The translations under genes were made by a program, and so were the position numbers. The notes beneath the pieces were generated by a model that was given only the letters and a program-made list of their open reading frames with translations, searched no databases and was not told the origin of the DNA. From Clostridiales bacterium (lineage in GTDB: Bacteria; Bacillota; Clostridia; Caldicoprobacterales; DTU083), in assembly GCA_012839095.1 (NCBI GenBank), contig DUOA01000076.1, positions 1-35,792 on the forward strand: a stretch of 35,792 bases of DNA, in the 5' to 3' direction. This document shows, in pieces, positions 25,641 through 34,182 of this stretch (position 1 is the first letter of the stretch; each line of letters opens with the position of its first letter).

Positions 25641-25665
25641 CGGGAGATAGCAGATATGTTATCCT
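25637..25665 (+). promoter_or_regulatory. Promoter of rnpB
   Basis: TTGACG at 25637-25642 overlaps the upstream stop codon. TATCCT at 25660-25665 lies 17 bases on, with a TGT extended -10. The predicted start, about 25672, is roughly 15 bases before the mature RNA. Confidence 0.7.
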
Positions 25666-25686
25666 GTATTTCCTGAACAAGTGAAT

Positions 25687-26051
25687 AAAGTGAGTAAGAC
25701 AAATGATCGCGGCTGCCTTTGGGCAGACGAGGAAAGTCCGAGCTCCGCAGGGCAGGGTGCTGGGTAACACCCAGTGGAGGCGACTCCAAGGATAGTGCAA
25801 CAGAAATATACAGCGTGCTGATTTGGTTTCCAACCTTCAGTACGCAATGGTGGAAAGGTGAGGTAAGAGCTCACCAGCATCCAGGCGACTGGAATGGCTG
25901 TGTAAACCCCATCCGGAGCAAGACTTAATAGGGGACATGAATAGCGGCTGCCCGCCGCGTCCCGGGAAAAGTCGCTGGAGCCTGCTGGCAACATCAGGCC
26001 TAGACAGATGATCATTCAAGACAGAACTCGGCTTATGGCTTATCTCACTTT
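25687..26051 (+). ncRNA. rnpB: RNase P RNA, bacterial type A
   Basis: This catalytic RNA trims the 5' leaders of pre-tRNAs. Conserved blocks are in order: GAGGAAAGTCCGAGCTCC near 25769, GGGCAGGGTGCTGGGTAAC with its pairing CCAG, AGTGCAACAGAAATA, and the 3' block ACAGAACTCGGCTTATGGC near 26021. Helix P1 closes the molecule: AAAGTGAGTAAG at 25687-25698 pairs with CTTATCTCACTTT at the 3' end, with one bulged base. The peripheral elements fit type A rather than the Bacillus type B fold. Ends are placed from P1 and may be off by a few bases. Confidence 0.95.
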
Positions 26052-26076
26052 ATCTATAAACACTGATTATATACAG

Positions 26077-26113
26077 AAAAAGTATCTCATCCTTATTGTT
26101 TGAGATACTTTTT
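26077..26113 (+). terminator. Bidirectional terminator between rnpB and the HPr-like gene
   Basis: AAAAAGTATCTCA at 26077-26089 and its exact complement at 26101-26113 form a 13-bp stem with an 11-nt loop. T-runs lie on both strands, and the minus-strand gene stops at 26116-26114 next to it, so it can serve both converging transcripts. Confidence 0.92.
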
Positions 26114-26353
26114 TTATTGAGATCGGTACAAAATCTGGTCAAGCTGGCCGGCAAAGTCGCAGGCATCATCTCCTTTGGCGACAACAGTAAGAGGTTGGTG
26201 GGCGGCTAATGAAACAATACCCATCATGCTTTTACCGTCTACAATCTTATTCTTAGTTTTCACCTTGATATCGCACCTGTATTTTCCGGCCATTACGATA
26301 AAATCCTTTATCTCTTCCAGGCTGCTCAGCTGGACCTTCCGCTCCACCAGCAT
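26114..26353 (-). CDS. HPr-like (Crh-type) protein lacking the phosphocarrier histidine
   Basis: This 79-residue protein has the HPr fold pattern but no GLHARPA motif, so it cannot pass phosphate in the sugar PTS. The segment DGKSMMGIVSLAA matches the HPr region around regulatory Ser46, and PLTVVAKGDDACDF matches the C-terminal part. This resembles Crh, the Bacillus HPr paralogue that lacks His15 and works only through Ser46 phosphorylation with CcpA. A regulatory role in carbon catabolite control is therefore a fair inference. The start is at 26353, with AGGAGGTGAGCCC just upstream on the minus strand. It is the only complete gene on the minus strand. Confidence 0.85.
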   Translation of the reverse strand: MLVERKVQLSSLEEIKDFIVMAGKYRCDIKVKTKNKIVDGKSMMGIVSLAAHQPLTVVAKGDDACDFAGQLDQILYRSQ

Positions 26354-26381
26354 GGGCTCACCTCCTTTAGGCTATTATGCC

Positions 26382-26410
26382 ATATTAAAAAAGGGAATGC
26401 AATCTGACAA
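26382..26410 (-). promoter_or_regulatory. Promoter of the HPr-like gene (minus strand)
   Basis: On the minus strand TTGTCA (26410-26405) and TAATAT (26387-26382) are 17 bases apart, about 30 bases before the start codon. Confidence 0.6.
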
Positions 26411-26477
26411 ATAGCAAATTTTTACCATATGGATTCAGTCATTTTAACTATGAGATATTTGGGTATGATTCATAATA

Positions 26478-26486
26478 TGGTATAAT
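26478..26486 (+). promoter_or_regulatory. Extended -10 promoter candidate for the dCMP deaminase gene
   Basis: TGG immediately before TATAAT (26481-26486) makes an extended -10. No good -35 is present. Start would be near 26493. This and the minus-strand promoter form a divergent pair. Confidence 0.5.
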
Positions 26487-26580
26487 TCTACATTATAAGC
26501 TGCACAGGGAATTGAGAGCTTTCATGGCCGGGAACTGTGCAAGAGGATCATATCAGACAAACAACGGGGGGATGAATAAA

Positions 26581-27096
26581 TTGGGCAAACGTAAAGACTA
26601 TATCAACTGGGATGAGTATTTTATGGGCATTGCACTTTTATCGGGGTATCGGAGCAAGGATCCTTCCACTCCGGTAGGAGCCTGCATAGTCGACAGAAAA
26701 ACAAATCGCATACTAAGCGTCGGATACAACGGCTTTCCCATTGGCTGTTCCGATGATGATTTTCCCTGGGGACGGGAGGGGGAAGTTCTGAGTACCAAAT
26801 ACCCTTATGTGGTTCATGCCGAGCTGAATGCTATTTTAAATAATCGCAGCGCCTCATTCGAGGGAAACAAAATCTATACCACCTTGTTTCCCTGCAATGA
26901 ATGTACCAAAGCCATTATACAGGCAGGTATCAGGGAAATTATATACTTAAGCGATAAGTATGCTGATACGGACAGCGTCAAGGCTTCCAAGAAAATGCTG
27001 GGGGCGGCAGGGGTAAAGCTGCGTCAGTTTAAAAGCAGCCTGGAAAAGCTGACCTTATCCTTTATGCCGGAACCGCCCCGGAACAATGAGGAGTGA
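26581..27096 (+). CDS. dCMP deaminase (ComEB-like)
   Basis: This zinc enzyme of about 171 residues deaminates dCMP to dUMP, feeding dTMP synthesis. The opening KRKDYINWDEYFMGIALLSG and RSKDPSTPVGACIVD are typical. Zinc-site residues are His79 and Glu81 in VVHAELNAI, and Cys105 and Cys108 in PCNECTKAI. The start is uncertain: TTG 26581 lies 9 bases from GGGGGG at 26566-26571 and gives MGKRKDYINW. ATG 26572 has that G-run directly against it, and longer forms back to 26512 add residues unlike the family. Its expression is divergent from the HPr-like gene. Confidence 0.93.
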   Translation: MGKRKDYINWDEYFMGIALLSGYRSKDPSTPVGACIVDRKTNRILSVGYNGFPIGCSDDDFPWGREGEVLSTKYPYVVHAELNAILNNRSASFEGNKIYTTLFPCNECTKAIIQAGIREIIYLSDKYADTDSVKASKKMLGAAGVKLRQFKSSLEKLTLSFMPEPPRNNEE

Positions 27097-27136
27097 ACTG
27101 CTCCTGTCCTAAATTTTTTGTTGCTGAAAAATTTGT

Positions 27137-27164
27137 TTGACATATAGGGGGAATGGTTTATAAT
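27137..27164 (+). promoter_or_regulatory. Full consensus sigma-A promoter of csoR-copA
   Basis: TTGACA at 27137-27142 and TATAAT at 27159-27164 are perfect hexamers with a 16-base spacer. A G-run lies in the spacer, and the likely CsoR operator covers the start point just downstream. Confidence 0.88.
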
Positions 27165-27171
27165 AAATACG

Positions 27172-27197
27172 TACCCCTCCCCATCAGGGATAGGGTG
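27172..27197 (+). promoter_or_regulatory. Probable CsoR operator
   Basis: The 26 bases show the layout ACCC-x3-CCC-x4-GGG-x3-GGGT, an imperfect inverted repeat of C and G tracts as in known CsoR sites. It spans the predicted transcription start, so bound CsoR would block initiation. Copper binding would release it. Confidence 0.6.
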
Positions 27198-27264
27198 ACG
27201 AGGAATAAGGCTCAAGCGTACAAGTGAGTTTCAGTAAGAGGTATGAAAAAAGAGGTGTGGTTTT

Positions 27265-27531
27265 ATGCTGCAGGAGGACAAGGTACAGGTTCTGAATCTT
27301 CTAAAGACTGCCCGGGGGCAGGTTGACGGCATAATCAGAATGGTAGAGGACGATCGGTATTGCGTGGATATTTCCAAGCAAATACTGTCGGTACAGGCTC
27401 TGTTAAAAAAGACCAATCTGAAGGTAATCGATCAACATATCAGACATTGTGTCCAGGAAGCCTTTAGCAAAGGAAACGGGGAAGAAAAGATAGACGAAGT
27501 TATTAACCTGATTGACAAATATGCCAAATAG
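27265..27531 (+). CDS. csoR: Copper-sensing transcriptional repressor CsoR
   Basis: This 88-residue all-helical repressor binds Cu(I) and then leaves its operator. Copper ligands Cys33, His58 and Cys62 (RYCVDI and DQHIRHCV) have exactly the 25- and 4-residue spacing of the Cys-His-Cys set in characterised CsoR proteins. The N-terminal [19 protein letters not shown] is the DUF156 signature. The start is ATG 27265 after AGAGGTG at about 27250. It is followed 19 bases later by copA, so repressor and pump share one transcript driven by a consensus promoter with an operator. No CopZ chaperone gene is present. Confidence 0.95.
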   Translation: MLQEDKVQVLNLLKTARGQVDGIIRMVEDDRYCVDISKQILSVQALLKKTNLKVIDQHIRHCVQEAFSKGNGEEKIDEVINLIDKYAK

Positions 27532-27550
27532 CAGAGGTGGGAAGTCAGTT

Positions 27551-30001
27551 ATGAAACATACATTGAACATTACCGGAATGTCCTGTGCATCCTGTGCAAG
27601 GGCTGTAGAGAGGCAGGTTGGCAAACTGGACGGGATTCAGTCTGCAAATGTCAACCTTGCTACGGAAAAGCTCTTTCTGGAATTTGATGACAGCCTGCTG
27701 GATCTGGAAACTATAAAAAATGAAATAAGAGCCGCCGGATATGGGGCTGAGGAAGAAGTCATGACCCGGGAGGTCATCATTCCAATTTCCGGAATGACCT
27801 GTGCATCATGTGCCGCTTCGGTTCAAAAAGCCTTGGAAAAGCTGGACGGCGTTCATGAAGCAAACGTCAACATTGCCGCAGAAAAAGCGAAGGTAGTGTA
27901 CAATCCCGCCCAAACCAGGATTTCAGAAATCAAAAACGCCATAGGAAGAGCAGGATACAAGGCATTGGAGATAGATACCGGCGAGCAGACGGATCAGGAT
28001 CAGCTGCGCAGGAAAAAGGAAGCAGAGAGGCTGTGGAAGAAGTTTCTGCTTTCCGTCCTCTTTACCATTCCGCTTATGTATGCAGCCATGGGTCACATGA
28101 TAGGGCTTCCCTTGCCGGCAGTCATATCCCGTGATAGCAATCCGCTGTATTTCAGTCTGACTCAGTTAATACTGGTTATACCGGTTATAGCAGCCGGATA
28201 TCGCTTTTACACGGTAGGATTCAGCCGCCTTTTCCGTCGGGAGCCCAATATGGATTCCCTGATAGCAATCGGTACAGGTGCAGCGGTCCTGTATGGATTA
28301 TATGCCATATATCAGATTCTAAATGGGCATTCTGACTATGCTGACTATCTGTACTTTGAGAGTGCCGGCACCATCATTACCCTGATTCTGCTTGGGAAGT
28401 ATCTGGAGATGGTTGCCAAGGGCAGAACATCGGAGGCTATCAAGAAACTGATGGGTCTGGCACCCAAATATGCCGCCGTAATTCAGAACGGTCAGGAAAC
28501 TGTCATCCCCATTGATGAAGTGGAAACCGGAGACATTATTTTAGTAAGGCCCGGTGAGAGGATTCCTACAGACGGCGTAGTGGTACAGGGCAGAACATCC
28601 GTTGATGAGTCCATGCTGACAGGGGAAAGCATCCCTGTGGAAAAACATGAAGGAAGCCCGGTGGTTGGGGCCAGCATAAACAAGAACGGCACCATCCGGG
28701 TTAAGGCTACCAGAGTAGGCAAGGATACCGTTCTGGCTCAGATAATAAAACTGGTTGAAGATGCACAGAGCTCCAAAGCACCAATTGCCAAAATGGCAGA
28801 TATCATTTCAGGATATTTTGTTCCCATAGTCCTGGTCATTGCGGTTATAGCAGGGCTGGCCTGGTATATATCCGGGGAATCCGTAGTCTTTTCCCTGACA
28901 ATATTTATTTCAGTGCTTGTTATTGCCTGCCCCTGTGCACTGGGTCTGGCAACTCCAACCGCCATCATGGTTGGTACGGGTAAGGGAGCGGAGCATGGTG
29001 TCCTGATAAAGAGCGGGGAAGCACTGGAAACCGCTCATAAGATAGAAACTGTCGTATTGGACAAAACAGGTACTATAACCGAAGGAAATCCTGTTGTTAC
29101 GGATATAATAACAACGGGCCTCTTAAGTGAAACCGAGCTGCTGCGTTTGTCCGCATCTTCAGAAAAAGGATCAGAGCACCCGCTTGGTGAAGCAATAGTG
29201 AAAAAAGCACAGGAAATGAATCTTAACCTGGATGAGGCGCAGAGTTTTGAAGCCATACCTGGCCACGGAATAGAGGTTTTATTGGCCGGGAAACGCATGC
29301 TCCTGGGCAACAGGAAGCTGATGGATGACAAGGGCATCGATATTACCCTGCAGGAAGAGTCTGACAGACTGGCGCGGGAAGGGAAAACGCCAATGTACGT
29401 TGCTGCAGACGGCAGGCTGGCAGGAATCATAGCAGTGGCCGATGTGATCAAACCCAGCAGCAAGGAGGCCGTCGAAGCACTTCACAGGCTGGGTATTGAG
29501 GTTGTAATGATTACCGGCGATAATCTGAGAACAGCAGAATCCATCGCCAGGCAGGCAGGGATTGACCGGGTGCTGGCGGAAGTACTGCCTCAGGACAAGG
29601 CTCATGAAGTGAAAAAGATGCAGGCAGAGGGGAAAAAGGTGGCAATGGTTGGAGATGGGATCAACGATGCTCCCGCTCTGATGCAGGCAGATATCGGGAT
29701 TGCCATTGGCTCGGGAACGGATGTGGCTATGGAGTCTGCTGATATTGTATTGATGAGAAGCGATTTGATGGATGTTTCTTCTGCCATTCAGCTCAGCAGG
29801 CGTACAATGGTGAATATCAAACAGAACCTGTTCTGGGCTTTTGCCTATAACACGGCCGGTATACCTATTGCGGCAGGTTTGCTGCACTTGTTCGGCGGTC
29901 CCTTACTGAGTCCCATGATTGCAGCTGCTGCTATGGCATTCAGCTCCATATCCGTAGTGACGAATGCGCTCAGGCTTAAGAAATTCAAGCCCTCGCACTA
30001 A
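27551..30001 (+). CDS. copA: Copper-exporting P-type ATPase CopA
   Basis: This 816-residue membrane pump exports Cu(I). Two N-terminal metal-binding domains carry GMSCASC (Cys12, Cys15) and GMTCASC (Cys84, Cys87). Transmembrane segments follow, with CPC (Cys460-Cys462) in [15 protein letters not shown]. The phosphorylation site is DKTGTIT (Asp504), the nucleotide domain has [10 protein letters not shown], and the hinge has [10 protein letters not shown]. The last two helices contain AYNTAG and MAFSSISVV, the Asn/Tyr and Met/Ser residues that mark Cu(I) rather than zinc or cadmium pumps. The start is ATG 27551 after GGTGGGAAG; an earlier in-frame ATG at 27512 lies inside csoR. Confidence 0.97.
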   Translation: MKHTLNITGMSCASCARAVERQVGKLDGIQSANVNLATEKLFLEFDDSLLDLETIKNEIRAAGYGAEEEVMTREVIIPISGMTCASCAASVQKALEKLDGVHEANVNIAAEKAKVVYNPAQTRISEIKNAIGRAGYKALEIDTGEQTDQDQLRRKKEAERLWKKFLLSVLFTIPLMYAAMGHMIGLPLPAVISRDSNPLYFSLTQLILVIPVIAAGYRFYTVGFSRLFRREPNMDSLIAIGTGAAVLYGLYAIYQILNGHSDYADYLYFESAGTIITLILLGKYLEMVAKGRTSEAIKKLMGLAPKYAAVIQNGQETVIPIDEVETGDIILVRPGERIPTDGVVVQGRTSVDESMLTGESIPVEKHEGSPVVGASINKNGTIRVKATRVGKDTVLAQIIKLVEDAQSSKAPIAKMADIISGYFVPIVLVIAVIAGLAWYISGESVVFSLTIFISVLVIACPCALGLATPTAIMVGTGKGAEHGVLIKSGEALETAHKIETVVLDKTGTITEGNPVVTDIITTGLLSETELLRLSASSEKGSEHPLGEAIVKKAQEMNLNLDEAQSFEAIPGHGIEVLLAGKRMLLGNRKLMDDKGIDITLQEESDRLAREGKTPMYVAADGRLAGIIAVADVIKPSSKEAVEALHRLGIEVVMITGDNLRTAESIARQAGIDRVLAEVLPQDKAHEVKKMQAEGKKVAMVGDGINDAPALMQADIGIAIGSGTDVAMESADIVLMRSDLMDVSSAIQLSRRTMVNIKQNLFWAFAYNTAGIPIAAGLLHLFGGPLLSPMIAAAAMAFSSISVVTNALRLKKFKPSH

Positions 30002-30080
30002 GAAGCATAGCTGAAACCGGCCTCTGTCTCTCCTGAGTTTTTTCAGTATTTTCCCCGAGAAGTTCCATATAGCCTTTCAT

Positions 30081-30116
30081 GCAGCCTATGGCTGAGCTGC
30101 CGCTGCATCAGGCTGC
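30081..30116 (+). other. Stem-loop downstream of copA
   Basis: GCAGCCT at 30081-30087 pairs with AGGCTGC at 30110-30116 over a 22-nt loop. No proper T-run follows, so a terminator role is doubtful. The rest of the 192-base gap holds no other feature I can support. Confidence 0.3.
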
Positions 30117-30193
30117 TAACACTTTTGCATCTTAGAAATCATAGAATAAAGGGGAATCAGTAAAAGAATAATTATATGAGAGGAGAAGGAGAG

Positions 30194-31318
30194 ATGGACA
30201 TGGCCCGGCAAGGAAAGATAAGAAAAATGTTTCCCGGGGGGAATACGACAAAAGGTTATTACTTTTTGTTTGAATATATGATACAACCGGCAGTAAACCG
30301 GGTATATATAATTAAGGGAGGTCCCGGCACAGGCAAATCCTCGCTGATGAATTTCATAAGCAGGGAAATGACGGGAAGGGGTTACGAAGTGGAGCATCAT
30401 CATTGCGCCACCGATCCCGATTCCCTTGATGGGCTTGTTATACCAGACCTGGGTGTCGCATTGCTGGATGGTACTGCACCACATGCCTTTGACCCCAAAA
30501 ATCCCGGAATAGCAGAGGAAATAGTAAACCTGGCTGAGTATTGGGACGACACCGTAATTATTCCTTACAAGGCAGAGATAATGGAAATCAGCAAAAGGGG
30601 AAACATGCATTTTCAGACTGCCTATAGTTTACTGAAACAGTCCAAAATGGCATATGACCAATGGCAGTGGTATGTGGAGGAAGCCATTGATCCGGCCAAA
30701 TACAATAGGATTTCCAGGCTGCTGGTGGAAAGAATGCTGGAGGGAATTACGCCCAATTATGATACAGCACCGCAGGCCAGGCACCTGCTGGCATCGGCCA
30801 TAACACCCGGGGGAATTGTGGACTTCAGACAGGCGTTAATTGAAAGGGATATGAAGGTGTTCTCCGTCAGGGGAGAGTCCAAGACCCTTGTAAAACAGTT
30901 AATACGACGGGCTGCAAATGCAGCAGAGGAGATGGGGCTTTACACCGAGCAGTATCACTGTCCCTATGAACCGGATAAACTGGATATGCTGATTATTCCG
31001 GCTGTAAGAACGGTAGTCACAAACAGCAGCCAGCCCTATCACCTTGATCCTGAGGGACTGGAAGAAAAGCCTTCTGTTGAGACTGTTGATTTGGACATCT
31101 GCATTAAGAAGGGTTTGCTGGAGCAATATGAGGAGGAAAAAACAGATGCGCTAATCCGCTCCCGTAATCTGCTGGAGAAGGGTATTGAATATCTGGCAAA
31201 AGCCAGGGCAGCCCATAGTGAACGAGAAAAATATTATTCCGCTGCCATGGATTTTGACAGAGTTGATATAAGAAGAAAAGAGATTTTGAATCAAATATTG
31301 CAATATGCTGAGGAATAA
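30194..31318 (+). CDS. Duplicated P-loop ATPase of unknown role (PRK06851-like)
   Basis: This 374-residue protein contains two similar NTPase halves. The first has an intact Walker A, GPGTGKS at residues 43-49 (VYIIKGGPGTGKSSLMNFIS), followed by HHHCATDPDSLDGLVIPDLG. The second half repeats the layout: VFSVRGESKTLVKQLIRRA, then QYHCPYEPDKLDMLIIPAVR, with a decayed Walker A. A charged helical tail ends the protein. Proteins of this type occur in Firmicutes and are annotated only as ATPases. Substrate and pathway are unknown. Start ATG 30194 has AGGAG at 30181-30185; ATG 30200 is nearly as good. It is a single-gene unit closed by a terminator. Confidence 0.88.
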   Translation: MDMARQGKIRKMFPGGNTTKGYYFLFEYMIQPAVNRVYIIKGGPGTGKSSLMNFISREMTGRGYEVEHHHCATDPDSLDGLVIPDLGVALLDGTAPHAFDPKNPGIAEEIVNLAEYWDDTVIIPYKAEIMEISKRGNMHFQTAYSLLKQSKMAYDQWQWYVEEAIDPAKYNRISRLLVERMLEGITPNYDTAPQARHLLASAITPGGIVDFRQALIERDMKVFSVRGESKTLVKQLIRRAANAAEEMGLYTEQYHCPYEPDKLDMLIIPAVRTVVTNSSQPYHLDPEGLEEKPSVETVDLDICIKKGLLEQYEEEKTDALIRSRNLLEKGIEYLAKARAAHSEREKYYSAAMDFDRVDIRRKEILNQILQYAEE

Positions 31319-31372
31319 CCTATTATAGTTTTTATACCTGGTTTTTAATCCACTATATATTTATTTTATTTA

Positions 31373-31400
31373 GGCCTTTCTGTTGAAAGGTCTTTTTTTT
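31373..31400 (+). terminator. Rho-independent terminator of the duplicated ATPase gene
   Basis: GGCCTTTC at 31373-31380 pairs with GAAAGGTC at 31385-31392 with one G-T pair and a 4-nt loop. Eight T residues follow. Confidence 0.9.
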
Positions 31401-31409
31401 AAAAACTTG

Positions 31410-31438
31410 TTGACATACTATTCGTGTGTTATCATAAT
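31410..31438 (+). promoter_or_regulatory. Promoter of typA
   Basis: TTGACA at 31410-31415 and CATAAT at 31433-31438 have a 17-base spacer. A 10-base palindrome, TTAGCGCTAA at 31454-31463, lies in the short leader. Confidence 0.85.
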
Positions 31439-31480
31439 AGTTTGTTAAGCATTTTAGCGCTAAGGAAACGAGGAGTAATT

Positions 31481-33298
31481 ATGTTTGTAAGGGAAGACAT
31501 TCGAAATATAGCCATCATCGCTCATGTTGATCACGGGAAAACAACCCTGGTGGATCAGATGTTGCGTCAGAGCGGAGTTTTTCGGGAAAATCAACAGGTA
31601 CATGACAGGGTTATGGATTCAAATGATCTGGAACGGGAAAGAGGCATAACCATCCTGTCCAAGAATACCGCCATCAGATACAAGGACTTAAAAATAAACA
31701 TTGTGGATACACCCGGACACGCTGATTTCAGCGGGGAAGTGGAACGCGTTTTAAAAATGGTTGACGGAGTTCTGCTCCTGGTTGACGCCTTTGAAGGCCC
31801 CATGCCCCAGACCAGATTTGTCCTGAAAAAGGCCTTGGAGCTTGGGCATGCGGTTATTGTTGTAATTAACAAGATAGACAGGCAGGAAGCCCGGCCGGGA
31901 GAGGTGATTGATGAAATCCTTGATTTGTTCATTGAGCTTGAGGCTGATGAAAGACAATTGGACTGTCCCTTTGTCTTTGCTTCTGCCAGAGAAGGCTTTG
32001 CCACTCTAAGCATCGATGATAAAAGTGACAATATGCAGCCTCTTTTTGATGTCATCAGGCAGTATATACCCGCTCCTGCCGGAGATCCGGAAGGCCCTCT
32101 GCAGATTCTTGTATCTGCCATTGATTATAACGATTATATCGGAAGAATTGCCATCGGCAGGGTGGAACGGGGCAGGATAGAAGCCGGTCAGGACGCTCTG
32201 CTTTGCAATGTAAACGGAGACCGGAAAAGAGTGAAAATAACCAGCCTGTATCAGTTTGAAGGCCTGAGCAGAACAGCAGTGAAGACAGCGCATTTGGGGG
32301 ATATCATAGCGGTTTCCGGTGTGGAAGGCATCAGCATCGGCGAAACCATCTGCCATGTCGAACATCCGGAGCCTCTGCCCTTTGTCAACATTTCCGAGCC
32401 TACCGTATCCATGATCTTTTCGGTCAACGACAGTCCCTTTGCCGGTCAGGAGGGCAGGTATGTCACCTCCCGGAACTTAGGGGACAGGCTGTTTAAAGAG
32501 GCTTATACGGATATCAGCCTGCGTGTGGAGGAAACTGATTCACCTGATGCATTCAAGGTTTCAGGCAGAGGTGAGCTCCATCTGTCCATACTAATCGAAA
32601 ACATGCGCCGTCAGGGCTATGAGTTTCAGGTTTCAAAACCGACCGTGATATATAAGGAAGTGAACGGAAAGCTGCATGAGCCTATGGAGCGGGTTGTTAT
32701 AGATGTACCCGAAAGATTTTCAGGCAGCATTATTGAAAAGCTGAGCTCGAGAAAAGGGGAAATGATAACCATGTTCAGCGGCAAAGGCGGCAATGTGCGA
32801 TTGGAGTTTTCCATCCCTGCCCGCGGCTTGTTTGGATACCGTTCCGAATTTATGACGGATACCAGAGGAGAAGGTATAATCAACGCTGTTTTTGACGGGT
32901 ATCAGCCCTTCAAAGGAGAAATTGCCGTCAGAAGCCGCGGTTCCCTGGTTGCTTTTGAAGGCGGGGAAGCGGCTGCCTATGGCATCTATCATGCCCAGGA
33001 AAGGGGTCAGATGTTCATCAGCCCCGGAGATAAGGTATATGAAGGAATGGTTGTAGGTGAAAACAGCAGACAGGGCGACATTGAAGTGAATGTCTGCAAA
33101 AGGAAGCATGCAACAAATATCAGAGCGGCCGGTTCGGATGAAGCCCTGCGTCTGGTTCCGCCCAAAGTTCTAAGCCTGGAACAGGCCCTGGAATTTATTG
33201 ATGATGACGAGCTGGTTGAAATAACGCCTAAAAGTATGCGCATACGAAAGGCTATTCTGGATTCCGGCCTCAGGAGAAAATCCGGAAGAAAAAAGTAA
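31481..33298 (+). CDS. typA: Ribosome-associated GTPase TypA/BipA
   Basis: This 605-residue translational GTPase binds ribosomes and aids large-subunit assembly and growth under stress. G1 is IAHVDHGKTTLVDQML, switch I contains ERERGITILSKN, G3 is VDTPGHADFSGEVERV and G4 is NKIDR. Domains II, III and V follow, and the typical C-terminal block includes FISPGDKVYEGMVVGE with NPKRKH-like NVCKRKHATNIRAAGSDEA. The start is ATG 31481 after CGAGGAGT; an in-frame codon at 31424 lies inside the promoter region. It has its own promoter and appears monocistronic. Nothing unusual. Confidence 0.97.
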   Translation: MFVREDIRNIAIIAHVDHGKTTLVDQMLRQSGVFRENQQVHDRVMDSNDLERERGITILSKNTAIRYKDLKINIVDTPGHADFSGEVERVLKMVDGVLLLVDAFEGPMPQTRFVLKKALELGHAVIVVINKIDRQEARPGEVIDEILDLFIELEADERQLDCPFVFASAREGFATLSIDDKSDNMQPLFDVIRQYIPAPAGDPEGPLQILVSAIDYNDYIGRIAIGRVERGRIEAGQDALLCNVNGDRKRVKITSLYQFEGLSRTAVKTAHLGDIIAVSGVEGISIGETICHVEHPEPLPFVNISEPTVSMIFSVNDSPFAGQEGRYVTSRNLGDRLFKEAYTDISLRVEETDSPDAFKVSGRGELHLSILIENMRRQGYEFQVSKPTVIYKEVNGKLHEPMERVVIDVPERFSGSIIEKLSSRKGEMITMFSGKGGNVRLEFSIPARGLFGYRSEFMTDTRGEGIINAVFDGYQPFKGEIAVRSRGSLVAFEGGEAAAYGIYHAQERGQMFISPGDKVYEGMVVGENSRQGDIEVNVCKRKHATNIRAAGSDEALRLVPPKVLSLEQALEFIDDDELVEITPKSMRIRKAILDSGLRRKSGRKK

Positions 33299-33456
33299 GT
33301 TCAGGAGAAACCTCTCCAGTATTTGTAATATTTATTATTTAATTGGTAAGGATAAGTATGAAAAAACAGCAAGCTTTCTGCTGCAAATTACATCAATATC
33401 CGACATAAGAGATTTTGCATCACAGCCGTTTTTGTATAGCAGGAAACGGTTACCTA

Positions 33457-33465
33457 TGTTATAAT
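33457..33465 (+). promoter_or_regulatory. Extended -10 promoter candidate for the small P-loop gene
   Basis: TGT followed by TATAAT at 33460-33465 makes an extended -10. No good -35 is seen. A short inverted repeat, CCGTTT at 33426-33431 and AAACGG at 33444-33449, lies just upstream. The rest of the 217-base gap holds only a weak hairpin after typA at 33304-33317. Confidence 0.45.
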
Positions 33466-33515
33466 TAAATCAGGAGAACATTAAAAATATCATAAAGAAC
33501 TGGGAGGCGGTTAAC

Positions 33516-33926
33516 ATGATAAAATTTATCATAGGGCCCAAAGGCACAGGGAAGACCAGAAAGGTGATAGAACTGGCCAACCAGGCCCTGGAGGACAGCA
33601 AAGGTGAAATTGTTTTTGTAAACGGCAGCAATCGCCGCATGATTGATTTGAACCATCGGATTCGATATGTTAATACCAAGGAATTCGGAATTGAGAAAAT
33701 GAATGAGTTTTACGGCTTCTTATCGGGAATGATTGCGCGAAATTACGACACCGACCAAATTTATATCGACAATCTGCTGGAAGTGGGCAGAGGTGATTCG
33801 GACGAGTTGAAACAATTCCTTTTCGATATAAAGAAGTTATCAGATAAATTTAATATCAGGTTTATTATCACCTTAAATGGAAACCCTGACAGTGCGCCTG
33901 CCTTCTTACAGGAATACATTGCTTAA
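33516..33926 (+). CDS. Small P-loop NTPase-like protein, function unknown
   Basis: This 136-residue protein opens directly with a Walker A motif, FIIGPKGTGKTRKV (GPKGTGKT at residues 7-14). A strand-like QIYIDNLLE near residue 81 could be Walker B. FIITLNGNPDSAP near the end resembles a sensor strand. It is much smaller than an ordinary AAA protein. Similar short proteins in Clostridia are sometimes labelled PilT-like without good support, and no pilus genes are nearby. Function is unknown. The start is ATG 33516 after GGGAGG at 33502-33507. It is a single-gene unit with an extended -10 promoter and two terminators in tandem. Confidence 0.85.
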   Translation: MIKFIIGPKGTGKTRKVIELANQALEDSKGEIVFVNGSNRRMIDLNHRIRYVNTKEFGIEKMNEFYGFLSGMIARNYDTDQIYIDNLLEVGRGDSDELKQFLFDIKKLSDKFNIRFIITLNGNPDSAPAFLQEYIA

Positions 33927-33941
33927 GAAATGAAAATACCG

Positions 33942-33972
33942 AAGGCCGAGGAATTTCCTTGGCTTTCTTTTT
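33942..33972 (+). terminator. First of two tandem terminators after the small P-loop gene
   Basis: AAGGCCGAGGA at 33942-33952 pairs with TCCTTGGCTTT at 33956-33966 using two G-T pairs and a 3-nt loop, followed by a T-rich tract. Confidence 0.85.
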
Positions 33973-34004
33973 GAAGGTCTCCCAGTTAAAAATATAAAAT
34001 GCAG

Positions 34005-34037
34005 AGCTTTCCCGTTAACAGCCGGGAAGGCTTTTTT
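34005..34037 (+). terminator. Second tandem terminator
   Basis: AGCTTTCCCG at 34005-34014 pairs with CGGGAAGGCT at 34023-34032 with one G-T pair and an 8-nt loop. Six T residues follow. Two terminators within 100 bases insulate thrC from upstream transcription. Confidence 0.88.
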
Positions 34038-34093
34038 ATTGGCAGGCTCTACTGCTGCAGAATAAGATTTACAAGCTGCTTGATATGCTTTTG

Positions 34094-34122
34094 TTGCAGG
34101 CAGGAAAAGCTTGGGTTATAAT
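34094..34122 (+). promoter_or_regulatory. Promoter candidate for thrC
   Basis: TTGCAG at 34094-34099 and TATAAT at 34117-34122 have a 17-base spacer. The -10 is perfect and the -35 is weak. The start site would be near 34129, 54 bases before the ATG. Confidence 0.6.
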
Positions 34123-34182
34123 GTATGAAAATAATACTGATAACTACTTGTCAAAAATAATAAGGAAAGTTGAGAAGGTATA

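Noticed and set aside
27112-27135. AT-only hairpin after the dCMP deaminase gene
   Set aside because: An 8-bp stem with no G-C pairs is unlikely to terminate transcription by itself.
27512-27550. Earlier start for CopA inside csoR
   Set aside because: The added residues do not match the family and the ribosome site fits ATG 27551.
33367-33383. CAGCA/TGCTG hairpin after typA
   Set aside because: A T-run exists only on the minus strand, where no gene is present to terminate.
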